Below are positions 30,624 to 39,807 of a stretch of DNA of 40,471 nucleotides, in pieces. The notes under the pieces are model-generated. The model ran no database searches and was not told where the DNA came from. It worked only from the letters and a program-made list of their open reading frames with translations. Numbering within the stretch: the stretch's first letter is position 1; each line of letters opens with the position of its first letter. Source of the stretch: AA29 sp041481445 (lineage in GTDB: Bacteria > Acidobacteriota > Vicinamibacteria > Fen-336). Made by a program: the position numbers and the translations under genes. Where the stretch lies: assembly GCA_041481445.1 (NCBI GenBank), contig JBGPBV010000052.1, positions 1-40,471 of the forward strand, read 5' to 3'.

Positions 30624-32851
30624 CAGTGGACCATGCCCCGCATGGGCATCGGCTGCAGGAAGACCCAGACTCCCGCGCCATAGAGCGCCACGGCCAGAAA
30701 GGCCCAGGGCAGGAGCAGCGCCAGCGACGCTCGCGTCCGCGGCGCGAGCGCGCAGGCGATCCGCCAGCCCACGTAGAGGGTGACGAGCAGGCCGGCGTCG
30801 AGCAGCAACACCTCGAGGGCGAGCATCCCGGGCGCGTCCAGGAGCGGACGCGCCATCGCCCAGGCCGCGGGAAGAGGCGCCGTCCCTCCCCAGGGGCCCG
30901 CCATCCGCCGCGCGACCGGCCCCAGCGCGCTCCAGGCCGAGAGCCCATGGAAGAGGAAATGCGCCGTCCACATCGCGAGCCCGAGCGGAACCAGGGCGAG
31001 GGAGAAGCGGCGGGCGGCGGCCCCGGACCGTACGAGCAGCGGGGCCAGGAGGAGCACGGCGGCGAAGAGGCCCGTCGTCACGGGCAGGTTCGAGGCGAAG
31101 CCGAGGCGGGCGGCGGTGGCCTGCATCCAGGCGCGCGTGGGCGCGACCATCGCGCCTGCGTTCAAGAACGCGCCGAACACGAAGACCAGGGCCAGCGTGG
31201 CCACGTCCGGGCGGCGCGAGAGGCGCCCGACCGCCGACCGCAGCGGGTCCCGCACCAGGTCGCGCGCGGGCACCACGGCCAGGAGGCCGACGTTGTCGTG
31301 GGGGCAGGCCTTCACGCAGTCCAGGCAGAACGTGCAGTCCAGGTTGCCCCTCTTGCGCGGCAGGTAGAGCGCCAGCTCGCAGCCGCGCTGCCCCGCGTGG
31401 CCGCGCAGGCAGTCGTGGGTCGTGCAGGCGGCGCAGGCCTGGGGCCGGCGCACCTTCACCTCGAGCGGGGAGACGAGCGAGCCCACGAAGTGGAACTGAC
31501 CGATGGGGCAGACGTACTTGCAGAAGCTGGCGCCGCGGAACACGGAGTCCACCACCAGCGCGCCCGCGAAGTAGGCGAGGACGATCGCGGCCGTGGCCGC
31601 CGGAGAGTCCCAGAGAGAGAAGGCCTCGTAGGCCCAGAAGAAGAGGCCCAGGAGGGCGACGGCCAGCCACTTCGAGCGCAGGCCGCGCGGCCAGCGGCGG
31701 GTGGCGAGGCCCAGCCGGCGGCCGATCTCGCGCGGCAGCATGAAGGGACAGGCCATGCAGAAGACGTTGCCGGCGACGAGCAGGGCCACCACGGCGAGCG
31801 CGCGCCAGTACGTCCAGGGCAGCACGCCGGCCAGGTTCATCGGCGCGAGCGTGGGACCCGTGAAGCCGTCCCAGACCACCGCCGCCGCCAGCACGAGCAT
31901 GACCGACTGGAGGATCCGGCGCCCGTAGCGGGCGCGGAGCAGGGATCCCACGAGGGGTACCCGGAGCAGGTCGAAGCCGGCCCGTGGAACCACCACCGAA
32001 GGCCGGCGCACCGGCGGCCGCGCGGTATCGGGGGCCGGCGGCGACAGCAGCCGCCAGGTGATGACGACGGCGGGAAGGAGGAAGGCGACGGAGCCCGGGA
32101 CCCACATGAGGACGCCGGCCAGTACCTGGTCGTCGGGGGCGGAGAGGCCGAAAAGGCGCGGAGCCCCGCCGTAGACGGGATAGAGCAGGCGGTCGGAGAA
32201 CGTGAAGAAGGCGGCGAGCGCGGTGTTGAGGAGGTCGGCCAGGAGCAGGTACGGGGGCAGCGCCCAGGCCGTCACCTGGGGACGGCTCGGCCAGGGACGC
32301 ACGACCGGCCACCAGAACAGGATCGCGGCCCAGAAGAAGCAGGCGTGCTCCAGCCCGTGCCAGAACGGCGAGCGCAGCGCGAGCTGATAGGCGGGCGGGA
32401 GATGCCAGCCGATGGTCGCCGCCGCCATCGTGATCCAGGCGGGCAGCGGGTGCGTCAGGCCGCGCGCGAAGCGACGCAGGGGCGGCCAGGCCAGGAACGG
32501 TCCGAGCGCGTCACGGGCCGCCCACCGGGGAAGGCCGCGGAGCAGCGGGATGAGGGGCGCGCCGAGCAGGAGCAGAGGCGGCGCCACCGCCATGAGCAGG
32601 AGGTGCTGCGCCATGTGGGCGGAGAGGAGGAGGCCCGCGAAGGCGTCGAGGGGCGAGGCGAGGGCCAGGAAGAGCGCGCAAAGGCCGCCAAGGAACGCGG
32701 CCAGACGTGCCGGGGGCAGGTGCGTCGCGTGTAGCGCGGCCAGCCGGCGCCATCCTCTTATGTATAGGGCCGCGGGCAGGAGCACCCCGGCCAGGAGGCG
32801 CGGCTCGAAGGACCAGGAGCGGGCGAGAGCGCCGAGAGTGGAGGCTTCCAT
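30623..32851 (-). CDS. CtaG-type copper chaperone fused to CcoG/NapH-like polyferredoxin
   Basis: 742 residues in two halves. Residues 1-275 form a caa3-oxidase CtaG domain with about seven helices (SAHMAQHLLLMAVAPPLLLLG, LEHACFFWAAILFWWPVV). Residues 300-560 are a membrane polyferredoxin: CMACP (365-368), FCKYVCP (444-448), CAAC...C...C (473-491) and CTFCLDCVKACP (506-516), the last two suitable for 4Fe-4S clusters. The final part adds more helices. CtaG delivers copper to oxidase; CcoG reduces Cu(II) during cbb3 oxidase assembly. The fusion suggests reduction and delivery in one protein. The frame is open throughout with no sign of a frameshift. It lies 12 nt after the cytochrome b gene. 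Confidence 0.85.
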   Translation of the reverse strand: MEASTLGALARSWSFEPRLLAGVLLPAALYIRGWRRLAALHATHLPPARLAAFLGGLCALFLALASPLDAFAGLLLSAHMAQHLLLMAVAPPLLLLGAPLIPLLRGLPRWAARDALGPFLAWPPLRRFARGLTHPLPAWITMAAATIGWHLPPAYQLALRSPFWHGLEHACFFWAAILFWWPVVRPWPSRPQVTAWALPPYLLLADLLNTALAAFFTFSDRLLYPVYGGAPRLFGLSAPDDQVLAGVLMWVPGSVAFLLPAVVITWRLLSPPAPDTARPPVRRPSVVVPRAGFDLLRVPLVGSLLRARYGRRILQSVMLVLAAAVVWDGFTGPTLAPMNLAGVLPWTYWRALAVVALLVAGNVFCMACPFMLPREIGRRLGLATRRWPRGLRSKWLAVALLGLFFWAYEAFSLWDSPAATAAIVLAYFAGALVVDSVFRGASFCKYVCPIGQFHFVGSLVSPLEVKVRRPQACAACTTHDCLRGHAGQRGCELALYLPRKRGNLDCTFCLDCVKACPHDNVGLLAVVPARDLVRDPLRSAVGRLSRRPDVATLALVFVFGAFLNAGAMVAPTRAWMQATAARLGFASNLPVTTGLFAAVLLLAPLLVRSGAAARRFSLALVPLGLAMWTAHFLFHGLSAWSALGPVARRMAGPWGGTAPLPAAWAMARPLLDAPGMLALEVLLLDAGLLVTLYVGWRIACALAPRTRASLALLLPWAFLAVALYGAGVWVFLQPMPMRGMVH

Positions 32852-32863
32852 TCCCGGACGGCT

Positions 32864-34336
32864 TCAGGGGCGGGCGCCGGAGGCCGGCCTGGCCGCCGGC
32901 TCGGTGGCGTCGCGGGCCGGGCGCTGACCCCTGGGGGCGAGGGTCTCCAGGAAGGCCACGAGCGCCGTGGTCTCCGCGGGGCGGAGGTTCTTGCCGTAGG
33001 CCGGCATGTTGCCGCGGCCCTGCAGGACCTGGCGGATGAGCTGGTCGCGCGTGAGCCGCACCGCGACGTCGTCCAGGGCGGGGCCGCGCTCTCCCCCGCC
33101 GCGGCCGAGCGCGTGGCAGTTCCGGCACTGCTTGTCCTGGAACACGAGCGCGCCCTGGCGCTCGAGGGCGGTGCGGCCTTCGAGCAGGTGCGGAGGGACG
33201 GGCAGCGAGCTCCAGGCCTCCATGGACGGCGACCACGGCGAGCGCACGCCGAGCCGGGTGAACGTCCCCAGCGAGACCCCCACGAGCACCATCGTGAGGA
33301 GGGTCACCGGCCGCCGGCGCCAGCTCTTCTCGCCCTCTCCCGCGATGAACGGAAGCAGCAGCAGCGCGGCCACGCCGAGCACGGGCCCGATCAGGAGCGC
33401 GGGCGTCTCGAGGGAGGGCGGGAGCAGCGCCGAGACCGCGAAGATCCAGAGGAAGAAGTAGTCGGGGCGGGGGATGGTCTGGACGATCGTGGGGTCGGGC
33501 TCGCCCTTGGGGCCGAACGGCCCCAGGACGGCCGCGCACACCATGACCGCGGCAATGAGGACGGCCGCGAACACGAGGTCCTTCCAGAACGCCACCGGCA
33601 CGAAGGGGACGCCGTCGCGGTGGACCAGCGCCTCGTACTCCTTCACGTACGTCGCCCGGCGCACGATCCGTCCCGGCATCGGCCACTCGTTCACGCCGAG
33701 CTTCACGACCATCAGGAGGTGGACGGCCACCAGCGCGGTGAGCGTGCCCGGGATCGCGAACACGTGCAGGGCGAAGAAGCGCGTGAGGGTCTCCCCCGCG
33801 ATGATGGGCCCGCCCAGCATGATCTGGACGACGCGGGCCCCGATGAGCGGGGTGCGGCCGGCGATGGAGGCCCCGATGCCGAGACCCCAGTAGGCGTCCT
33901 GGTCGAAGCGCAGGATCTGGCCGGTGAAGGCCAGCCCCAGCGTGCACAGGAGCAGGAAGACGCCGACGATCCAGGTCAGCTCGCGCGGGTACTTGTAGGC
34001 CCCGAAGAGGACGACCTGGACCATGTGGAGGAGGACGATCGCGACCATGAAGTTCGAGCCCCAGCCGTGCATCGCGCGCAGGTACCAGCCGAGGGGCTGC
34101 TCGTAGTTCAGCACCTGCAGGCTCGTGAAGGCCTGGTCGGCGGAGGGCACGTAGACCAGGGCGAGGCAGATGCCGGTGGCCGCCTGCAGGACGAAGAGGA
34201 CGAGGCCCGCGCTCCCGAAGACGTACCACCAGCTCGCGGTGCGGCTGGGCACCGGGTGCTCGGCCGTCTCGCGGATCGTCGCCCCGACCTGCAGGCGGTG
34301 ATCCAGCCAGCCCCAGACCGCCCGGATCAGGCGCAC
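32864..34336 (-). CDS. Cytochrome b of a bc-type complex, fused to a C-terminal cytochrome c
   Basis: 490 residues. About eight membrane helices carry haem ligands His90/His104 (13 residues between) and His191/His206 (14 between); 13/14 spacing is of the cytochrome b6 type, while bc1 has 13/13. The quinol site shows PDYF (RPDYFFLW) in place of PEWY. Residues 385-470 are a cytochrome c domain with CRNCH (404-408) and the methionine region NMPAYG. The fusion resembles the menaquinol-cytochrome c reductase of Firmicutes (QcrB/QcrC style). GTG 34336 overlaps the Rieske stop by 10 nt. The complex would pass electrons to the caa3 oxidase from the same operon. Confidence 0.9.
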   Translation of the reverse strand: MRLIRAVWGWLDHRLQVGATIRETAEHPVPSRTASWWYVFGSAGLVLFVLQAATGICLALVYVPSADQAFTSLQVLNYEQPLGWYLRAMHGWGSNFMVAIVLLHMVQVVLFGAYKYPRELTWIVGVFLLLCTLGLAFTGQILRFDQDAYWGLGIGASIAGRTPLIGARVVQIMLGGPIIAGETLTRFFALHVFAIPGTLTALVAVHLLMVVKLGVNEWPMPGRIVRRATYVKEYEALVHRDGVPFVPVAFWKDLVFAAVLIAAVMVCAAVLGPFGPKGEPDPTIVQTIPRPDYFFLWIFAVSALLPPSLETPALLIGPVLGVAALLLLPFIAGEGEKSWRRRPVTLLTMVLVGVSLGTFTRLGVRSPWSPSMEAWSSLPVPPHLLEGRTALERQGALVFQDKQCRNCHALGRGGGERGPALDDVAVRLTRDQLIRQVLQGRGNMPAYGKNLRPAETTALVAFLETLAPRGQRPARDATEPAARPASGARP

Positions 34337-34917
34337 GGCCGCGTCCCCGGAAGCGACGACTGCTCGACGTGGCCGAGCGTCGGCATCATCCCGGCCATGA
34401 TCCAGACCTGGCCCTGATCGACCTTGTACTTGTACTCGAACAGGCCGCGCTCGGGCGGACCGGACGCGCGCGCGCCGTCGGCGTAGTAGGCCCCGCCGTG
34501 GCAGGGGCAGAGGAAGAGCCCCGACTGCGGGAACCAGCGCACCGGGCAGCCGAGGTGGACGCAGTTGATGGCGAACACCTGGAAGCGCTCGCCGGCCAGG
34601 CGGCGCACCCAGCACGGGATGTCCCCGGTGGCGCCGTCCCAGGGCCGCGTGAAGGGGTTCCGGAACACGGCCAGGCGCGTCTCGCCCTCCGGGAAGAGCT
34701 CGAGCCGTCCCAGCGAGACCCAGGACACGCTCTGGCGCATCCGCTTGAGGTGGGCGGCCGAGAACAGGTAGCCGACGATCGGGGCGGCGAAGAAGGCGCC
34801 GGCGACGGCATTGAGCGCGATCCCGAGCTTCATGAGCGCGCCGCGCCGCGAGGGCGAGGACGGTCCCGCCTCGCGGTCCTTCTCTTCCACCATTGCCTCC
34901 CCCTCTGAAGCCGTCAT
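34327..34917 (-). CDS. Rieske iron-sulfur protein of the bc complex
   Basis: 196 residues. One N-terminal helix (LMKLGIALNAVAGAFFAAPIVGYLF) anchors a Rieske domain with CVHLGC (Cys119, His121, Cys124) and CPCHGG (Cys137, Cys139, His140), the four cluster ligands plus the disulfide pair. It accepts electrons from quinol at the cytochrome b Qo site. The start at 34917 overlaps the cytochrome c stop (ATGA); an internal ATG at 34893 has a better ribosome site (GGGGAGG) and may be used. The C-terminal tail (SLPGTRPCA) overlaps the cytochrome b start. Confidence 0.92.
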   Translation of the reverse strand: MTASEGEAMVEEKDREAGPSSPSRRGALMKLGIALNAVAGAFFAAPIVGYLFSAAHLKRMRQSVSWVSLGRLELFPEGETRLAVFRNPFTRPWDGATGDIPCWVRRLAGERFQVFAINCVHLGCPVRWFPQSGLFLCPCHGGAYYADGARASGPPERGLFEYKYKVDQGQVWIMAGMMPTLGHVEQSSLPGTRPCA

Positions 34918-35621
34918 CGGCCCGGGTAGGGCTGGCCCGGCGTCGCCGGGCGCTGCGACGCCAACCAGGCCACGACGTCCGTCACTTCCTCGGCGGTCAT
35001 GGACCGGCCGGGCACGTCGTTTCGCCAGTCGGGCTGTCCGATCTCGGGCCGGCCGGCGATGACGACGGTGCGGAGGCCCTGGTCGCTCACGAGGCCGAGG
35101 TACGAGCCGTCCACGATCGAGCTGCCCTTGGGCCCGCCCTTGCCCTCGGGCCCGTGGCAGGAGGCGCAGTAGGTCACGTAGGCCTGCGCACCCCGGACCG
35201 CATCTCCCGGGGCGCCCGCGTGGGCCGGAGGCGCCGCCCCCGCGACGGCCGGTGGCCGGGCCCAGCCCCGGATCCCGGTCACGAGCACCTCGACCTGGCG
35301 GTCGGTCAGCATGCCGCCGGCGCTGCGCGCGAAGGCGGACATCGCCGTGCCCCGCCTGCCGTGGGTGATGACCTGCCTGAGCGTGGCGTCGTCCGCGATC
35401 GCGAGGTAGACGGGGTTGGACAGGCCGAGGGCGGCGCTGCCTCTTCCCTCCGTGCCATGGCACCCCGCGCAGTTCTCGGCGTAGAGGACCTTGAAGTCCT
35501 CCACCTTGTCCGGCCTGACCTCACGGTCCTCGGGCCGGGGCCGGCCCGGCAAGCCATGGCATCCGGCCAGGAGCAGGGCCGAGGCCAGGAGCGCGGCCGG
35601 CGCCGCTCGCTCCCCCGTCAC
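34914..35621 (-). CDS. Dihaem cytochrome c lipoprotein
   Basis: 235 residues. A lipobox (LLLAGC, Cys21) is followed by two cytochrome c domains: CAGCH (51-55) and CASCH (152-156), with Met regions GTAMSAF and GRSMTAEE. It is likely the electron carrier between the bc complex and the oxidase or a subunit of the reductase. GTG 35621 overlaps the upstream stop (GTGA). The two domains look like a tandem duplication. Confidence 0.9.
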   Translation of the reverse strand: MTGERAAPAALLASALLLAGCHGLPGRPRPEDREVRPDKVEDFKVLYAENCAGCHGTEGRGSAALGLSNPVYLAIADDATLRQVITHGRRGTAMSAFARSAGGMLTDRQVEVLVTGIRGWARPPAVAGAAPPAHAGAPGDAVRGAQAYVTYCASCHGPEGKGGPKGSSIVDGSYLGLVSDQGLRTVVIAGRPEIGQPDWRNDVPGRSMTAEEVTDVVAWLASQRPATPGQPYPGR

Positions 35622-36481
35622 TCTTCCCCCTCGCCCTTGAAGGCGCTCCCCTGGCCGGCGAGGCCGGCGCGGACGGCGAGGGGAGCGAACTGCATCGTCT
35701 TCACCATGGCCGTGCGCGTGACCACGGCGCCGGCCACGATGCCGAACGCGATCTGCGAGGCCACGAACCAGCGCCAGTCGATGAGCGCGTCGAGGGTGGG
35801 GTTCACGACCCCGAGGGTGGCGCGCAGGAGGCCCGTCCACATCAGGGGAGCGATGACGCCGCCGAGCAGGATCGGCCGCCGCGGGAACATCGGGAGCATC
35901 ACGCCGTAGAGGAGCCCAACCATGAGGGAGGTGAAGCCGTGGATCACGATGCCCAGGAGGAGGCCCTCCAGGCTGAAGCCGCGCAGGGCGGACGGGGGCC
36001 GCCGGGCCATCTCCGCGGAGACGCCGGCGGCCAGCAGGTTGATCGGGTACCAGAGGCTGCGCTGGACGAGGACGCCGTAGAGACTGGCGAGCACGGCCAT
36101 GGCCACGCTGCCCGCGATCCCGCCCTTGATCCCCGCGGAGACGGGATGGGTCTCGACGGGCAGGCGGAGCCGGTGCTTGACCTGGCCGACGTCCAGACGC
36201 GCGACCTGCTCGCGGATGGACGTGGGGAACTCCACGACGGGCTCCACGGGCACGGTCTCGTGCCGCTCGTGGGGCAGGACGTCCCGGAACCAGCCCACGC
36301 ATCCGACGATCAGGAGCAGCGCCCCCGCCACGCCCAGCGCGAGGTGGGTCACGAGGCTGGCGGCGAGGAGCGTCGCCCCGAAGCTCACCACCAGCGGCCA
36401 CGCGGTCGGGGCGGGCAGGTCGACGGTCTTGGGCCGCTCGGCGTTGAAGTCCTCGAGCGTCTTGCGCGTCGGTGCCGACAT
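35618..36481 (-). CDS. Integral membrane protein of the cox operon, unknown function
   Basis: 287 residues. Two helices near residues 28-62 (WPLVVSFGATLLAASLVTHLALG, AGALLLIVGCVGWF) resemble a small oxidase subunit IV. After a soluble stretch with FPTSIREQVARLDVGQVKHRLRLP (in part), about six more helices follow (GGIAGSVAMAVLASLYGVLV, GLLLGIVIHGFTSLMVGLLYG, FVASQIAFGIVAGAVVT). It starts 2 nt after coxC and is overlapped by the cytochrome c gene. I do not recognise the second half; its fixed place in the operon suggests a role in assembly or a supercomplex. Confidence 0.75.
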   Translation of the reverse strand: MSAPTRKTLEDFNAERPKTVDLPAPTAWPLVVSFGATLLAASLVTHLALGVAGALLLIVGCVGWFRDVLPHERHETVPVEPVVEFPTSIREQVARLDVGQVKHRLRLPVETHPVSAGIKGGIAGSVAMAVLASLYGVLVQRSLWYPINLLAAGVSAEMARRPPSALRGFSLEGLLLGIVIHGFTSLMVGLLYGVMLPMFPRRPILLGGVIAPLMWTGLLRATLGVVNPTLDALIDWRWFVASQIAFGIVAGAVVTRTAMVKTMQFAPLAVRAGLAGQGSAFKGEGEE

Positions 36482-36483
36482 GC

Positions 36484-37101
36484 TCAGCGCCCGATCACGT
36501 ACACGACCGTGAACACCACGACCCAGACCGCGTCCACGAAGTGCCAGTACAGGCCGAGGACGTGCGTGCGGTGGGCGTGCTCGGGACCCACCCGGCCGAG
36601 GAAGGCGAAGGCCTGGACCAGGGCCAGGCCCACGAGGCCCACCATCACGTGGAAGGCGTGGAGGCCCACCAGCGAGTAGAACGTGGTCCCGAAGAGGTTC
36701 GTGCGGATGGTGAATCCCTCCACGTAGATCAGGTGGTACCACTCGCGCGCGGTGCCCCCCAGGAAGACGGCGGCCAGGACGATGGTCGCGAGCCACCAGA
36801 GGCCGAACGGGCGCGTGCTCCCCCGCCGCAGCGCCCGCACGGCCAGCTCCACGGTGGCGCTGCTCGCCCACAGGCAGATCGAGATGAAGACGGGCACCTC
36901 CAGGACCTGGCGGGGCTCGGGACCGGAGAGGTTCTTGCCGAGATAGTAGAGGTAGGCCACGACGAAGATCGTGAAGATCGCGGTCTCGGCCACGATCAGC
37001 GAGACCATCCCCACGATCCCGCGATCGGGCAGCCTCCAGCTCGCGGGCGCGGGCAGGATGGGCGCGGTGCGGGCGCTCATCGCGCCCGGTCCGTCACTCA
37101 T
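36484..37101 (-). CDS. coxC: Cytochrome c oxidase subunit III
   Basis: 205 residues, the short five-helix form of subunit III found in caa3-type oxidases. Recognisable parts are GMVSLIVAETAIFTIFVVAYLYYL, PVFISICLWASSATVELAV, GTAREWYHLIYVEG, NLFGTTFYSLVGLHAFHVMVGL and GLYWHFVDAVWVVVFTVVYV. The WHFVDxVW stretch is the family hallmark. ATG 37101 overlaps the coxA stop by 8 nt; ATG 37080 is an alternative that would shorten it by seven residues. Confidence 0.93.
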   Translation of the reverse strand: MSDGPGAMSARTAPILPAPASWRLPDRGIVGMVSLIVAETAIFTIFVVAYLYYLGKNLSGPEPRQVLEVPVFISICLWASSATVELAVRALRRGSTRPFGLWWLATIVLAAVFLGGTAREWYHLIYVEGFTIRTNLFGTTFYSLVGLHAFHVMVGLVGLALVQAFAFLGRVGPEHAHRTHVLGLYWHFVDAVWVVVFTVVYVIGR

Positions 37102-38776
37102 AGAGCCAGTCCGGGTCCTCCGGGTGCTTGAAGTCCCAGAGCGGACGCCGGCTCCTCACCACCGGGAGCAGCGCGAAGTTGTAGTGGGGCGGCGGCGAGC
37201 TGACCGCCCACTCGAGCGTCCAGGCGTCCCAGGGGTCGTTGCCCGCGTCCTTGCCCCAGAGGAGGGACCGGACGACGTTCCAGAGGAAGAGGACGATGGC
37301 CAGGGCCTGGAAGGCGACCCCCACCGTGCAGATCAGGTTGAAGACGTCCCAGCCGCGGTCCGCCTCGTAGGTGTAGATGCGCCGCGGCATCCCGAGGATT
37401 CCGGGGATGTGCATGGTGTCGAACGTCAGGTGGAAGCCGATCACGAACAGCCAGAAGTGCCAGCGGCCCAGGGTCTGGCTGAGCATCTTGCCGGTGGCCT
37501 TGGGGAACCAGTAGTACATGGCGGCGAAGATCGTCATGAGGAGGCCGCCGAGCAGGACGTAGTGGAAGTGCGCGACCACGAAGTACGAGTCGGAGAGCTG
37601 CCAATCGAAGGGGACGGCGGCCAGCATGATCCCGGTGAGGCCGGCGATCAGGAACTGGAAGAGGAAGCCCAGGCAGAACATCATGGGCGTGGCAAAGCGG
37701 ATCTTGCCTCCCCACATCGTGCCCAGCCAGTTGAAGATCTTGATGCCGGTGGGGATGCCCACGGCCATGGTGATGAGCGCGAAGAACGTGTTCGCGTGCG
37801 ACGACATCCCGACCGTGAACATGTGGTGGGCCCACACCCCCATGCTCAGGAAGCCGATCCCGGTGGTGGCCGCCACCATGGCCGGGTAGCCGAAGATGGC
37901 CTTGCGCGAGAAGACGGGGATGATCTCGGAGGCGAAGGCGAAGCCCGGGATGATCAGCACGTAGACCTCGGGGTGGCCGAACATCCAGAAGAAGTGCTGC
38001 CAGATGACGGCGGAGCCGCCGGCCTGGGTGTCGAAGAAGTGGCCGCCCAGGTAGCGATCGATGCAGAGCATGATCTGGGCGGCGGAGAGCGGGGTCATGA
38101 CCACCAGGGTCATGGCGGACATGGTGAAGAACATCCAGACGGCGAGCGGCATCTTGCCCAGCGTCATCCCCGGGCAGCGCAGGCAGAGGACGGTGGTGAT
38201 GATGTTGATGGCGGTGCCGATGGTGCCGAAGCCGCCGAGGAGGATGGCCAGCGTCCAGTAGTCGGTGCTGTGCCCCTTGGAGAACGCGGTCGAGGTCAGC
38301 GGCGCGTAGGCGAACCAGCCCACGTCCGGCGCGCTCCCCGCGCCGTAGAGCCCGTCCCCCCCGAGGAAGCTGAAGTAGAGGAGGAAACCGCCGAACGCGG
38401 TGAGCCAGAAGCCGAGCGCGTTCAGGCGCGGGAAGGCCATGTCGCGCGCGCCCACCATCAGGGGCACCAGGTAGTTGCCGAACCCGAACAGGATCGGGAC
38501 CCCGACCAGGAACACCATGGTCGTGCCGTGCATCGTCATCATCCGGTTGAAGACCTGGGGGGAGACGACGTGGAGGTTCGCCGCCGCGAGCTGCACGCGC
38601 ATGATCGTGGCCTCGAGGCCGCCCACGGCCAGGAAGACGATCCCGTAGACGATGTAGAGGAGGCCGAGCCGCTTGTGATCGACGGTGACGACCCAGTCGT
38701 GGAGCGTCTCCAGGAAGGTCCCGTCCCGCGCGTCCGCCGCGCCGGCGCCGCCGAGGGTGAGGCTGTCGGACGTCAT
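37094..38776 (-). CDS. coxA: Cytochrome c oxidase subunit I
   Basis: 560 residues with twelve or more helices. All metal ligands are present: haem a His83 and His405, haem a3 His403, CuB His268, His317 and His318, and the cross-linked Tyr272 (GHPEVY). The D-channel Asp112 (GARDMAFPR) and the K-channel Lys346 (PTGIKIF) place it in the A-type haem-copper oxidases. It reduces O2 to water and pumps protons. It follows coxB by 19 nt and overlaps coxC. Confidence 0.97.
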   Translation of the reverse strand: MTSDSLTLGGAGAADARDGTFLETLHDWVVTVDHKRLGLLYIVYGIVFLAVGGLEATIMRVQLAAANLHVVSPQVFNRMMTMHGTTMVFLVGVPILFGFGNYLVPLMVGARDMAFPRLNALGFWLTAFGGFLLYFSFLGGDGLYGAGSAPDVGWFAYAPLTSTAFSKGHSTDYWTLAILLGGFGTIGTAINIITTVLCLRCPGMTLGKMPLAVWMFFTMSAMTLVVMTPLSAAQIMLCIDRYLGGHFFDTQAGGSAVIWQHFFWMFGHPEVYVLIIPGFAFASEIIPVFSRKAIFGYPAMVAATTGIGFLSMGVWAHHMFTVGMSSHANTFFALITMAVGIPTGIKIFNWLGTMWGGKIRFATPMMFCLGFLFQFLIAGLTGIMLAAVPFDWQLSDSYFVVAHFHYVLLGGLLMTIFAAMYYWFPKATGKMLSQTLGRWHFWLFVIGFHLTFDTMHIPGILGMPRRIYTYEADRGWDVFNLICTVGVAFQALAIVLFLWNVVRSLLWGKDAGNDPWDAWTLEWAVSSPPPHYNFALLPVVRSRRPLWDFKHPEDPDWLYE

Positions 38777-38795
38777 TGGATCTCCACCACGGTGC

Positions 38796-39749
38796 CTACC
38801 TCAACGTGACCAGGTAGGCCACGAGGTCGTCCAGCTCGCGGTCCTCGAGCTGCATGGCCGGCATCAGCGAGCCGGGCTTGAGCCGCTCGGGGGCCCGGAT
38901 CCACGTCCTCAGGTTCTCGGGCGTGTTGAGGGCCGCACCCGAGGCCAGGGTCTCCCGGCTCATGAGGTGGGTCAGGTCGGGTCCGAAGCGGCCGTTGCCC
39001 ACCGTTCCCTGCACGGCATGGCAGTTGAGGCAGGCCGTGGTCTCGAAGACGTGCCGTCCGGCCGCCGCCTTTGGCTCCGCGACCGGGGCCTCCTTCTGGG
39101 TGGCCACCCACTTCGCGAAGTCCTCGCGGGTATGGACGTAGACCCGCAGCAGCATCTTCGCGTGCTGGGTGCCGCAGTACTCGGAGCACTGGCCGAGGTA
39201 GAGCCCCGGCTGCTCCGGGTCCATCCAGGTGTGGTTGACGCGATTCGGGATGAGGTCGGTCTTGCCGGCCAGGCGCGGCACCCAGAAGCTGTGGGCCACG
39301 TCCGCGGAGAGCAGCGTCAGGTAGGTCGGCGTGGGGTTCCGCGGGTCGCTGACGGGGATGTGCAGCTCGTTCGCGGTGACGATGCCGAGGTCCGGGTAGC
39401 GCAGCTCCCACCACCATTGGCGGCCGATCGCCGTCACCTCGATGGCGCCCGGCGGCTTCGGCGCGTCCTGGACCGCGTGGATGGTGCGGGTGGTGACGAG
39501 GGCGAGGACGATCACGATCAGGACGGGGATGACCGTCCAGGCGATCTCGACCTGGTCGCTGCCGTAGATCTGCGGCGGCTCGACCCGCTCGTCGCCGGGA
39601 CGCTCCCGGAAGCGCACGACCGCATAGGCCAGGAGGCTGGCCACCACGACGAAGATGGCCCCGGTGATGCCGAGCACGAGCATCGAGTAGGTGTAGAGCG
39701 CCCGGGCGTGACCGGAGACGGGGGCGAAGATGTTCGGGACGAGATTCAC
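38796..39749 (-). CDS. coxB: Cytochrome c oxidase subunit II with fused cytochrome c (caa3 type)
   Basis: 317 residues from GTG 39749, chosen because AGAGGG precedes it by 7 nt; a TTG at 39773 would add eight residues. Two helices are followed by the cupredoxin domain with QWWW (111-114), His153 and the CuA ligands Cys188, Cys192, His196 and Met199 (GQCSEYCGTQHAKM). A C-terminal cytochrome c has CLNCH (240-244) and LMPAM. Such fusions define caa3 oxidases and remove the need for a separate soluble carrier. It is the first gene of the operon, under site E (leftward). Confidence 0.95.
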   Translation of the reverse strand: MNLVPNIFAPVSGHARALYTYSMLVLGITGAIFVVVASLLAYAVVRFRERPGDERVEPPQIYGSDQVEIAWTVIPVLIVIVLALVTTRTIHAVQDAPKPPGAIEVTAIGRQWWWELRYPDLGIVTANELHIPVSDPRNPTPTYLTLLSADVAHSFWVPRLAGKTDLIPNRVNHTWMDPEQPGLYLGQCSEYCGTQHAKMLLRVYVHTREDFAKWVATQKEAPVAEPKAAAGRHVFETTACLNCHAVQGTVGNGRFGPDLTHLMSRETLASGAALNTPENLRTWIRAPERLKPGSLMPAMQLEDRELDDLVAYLVTLR

Positions 39750-39807
39750 CCGTGGCCCTCTTGGGTGGCGCAACCCGGCCTCCGGCCCGCCGGGCGCACC
39801 GCCGCGG

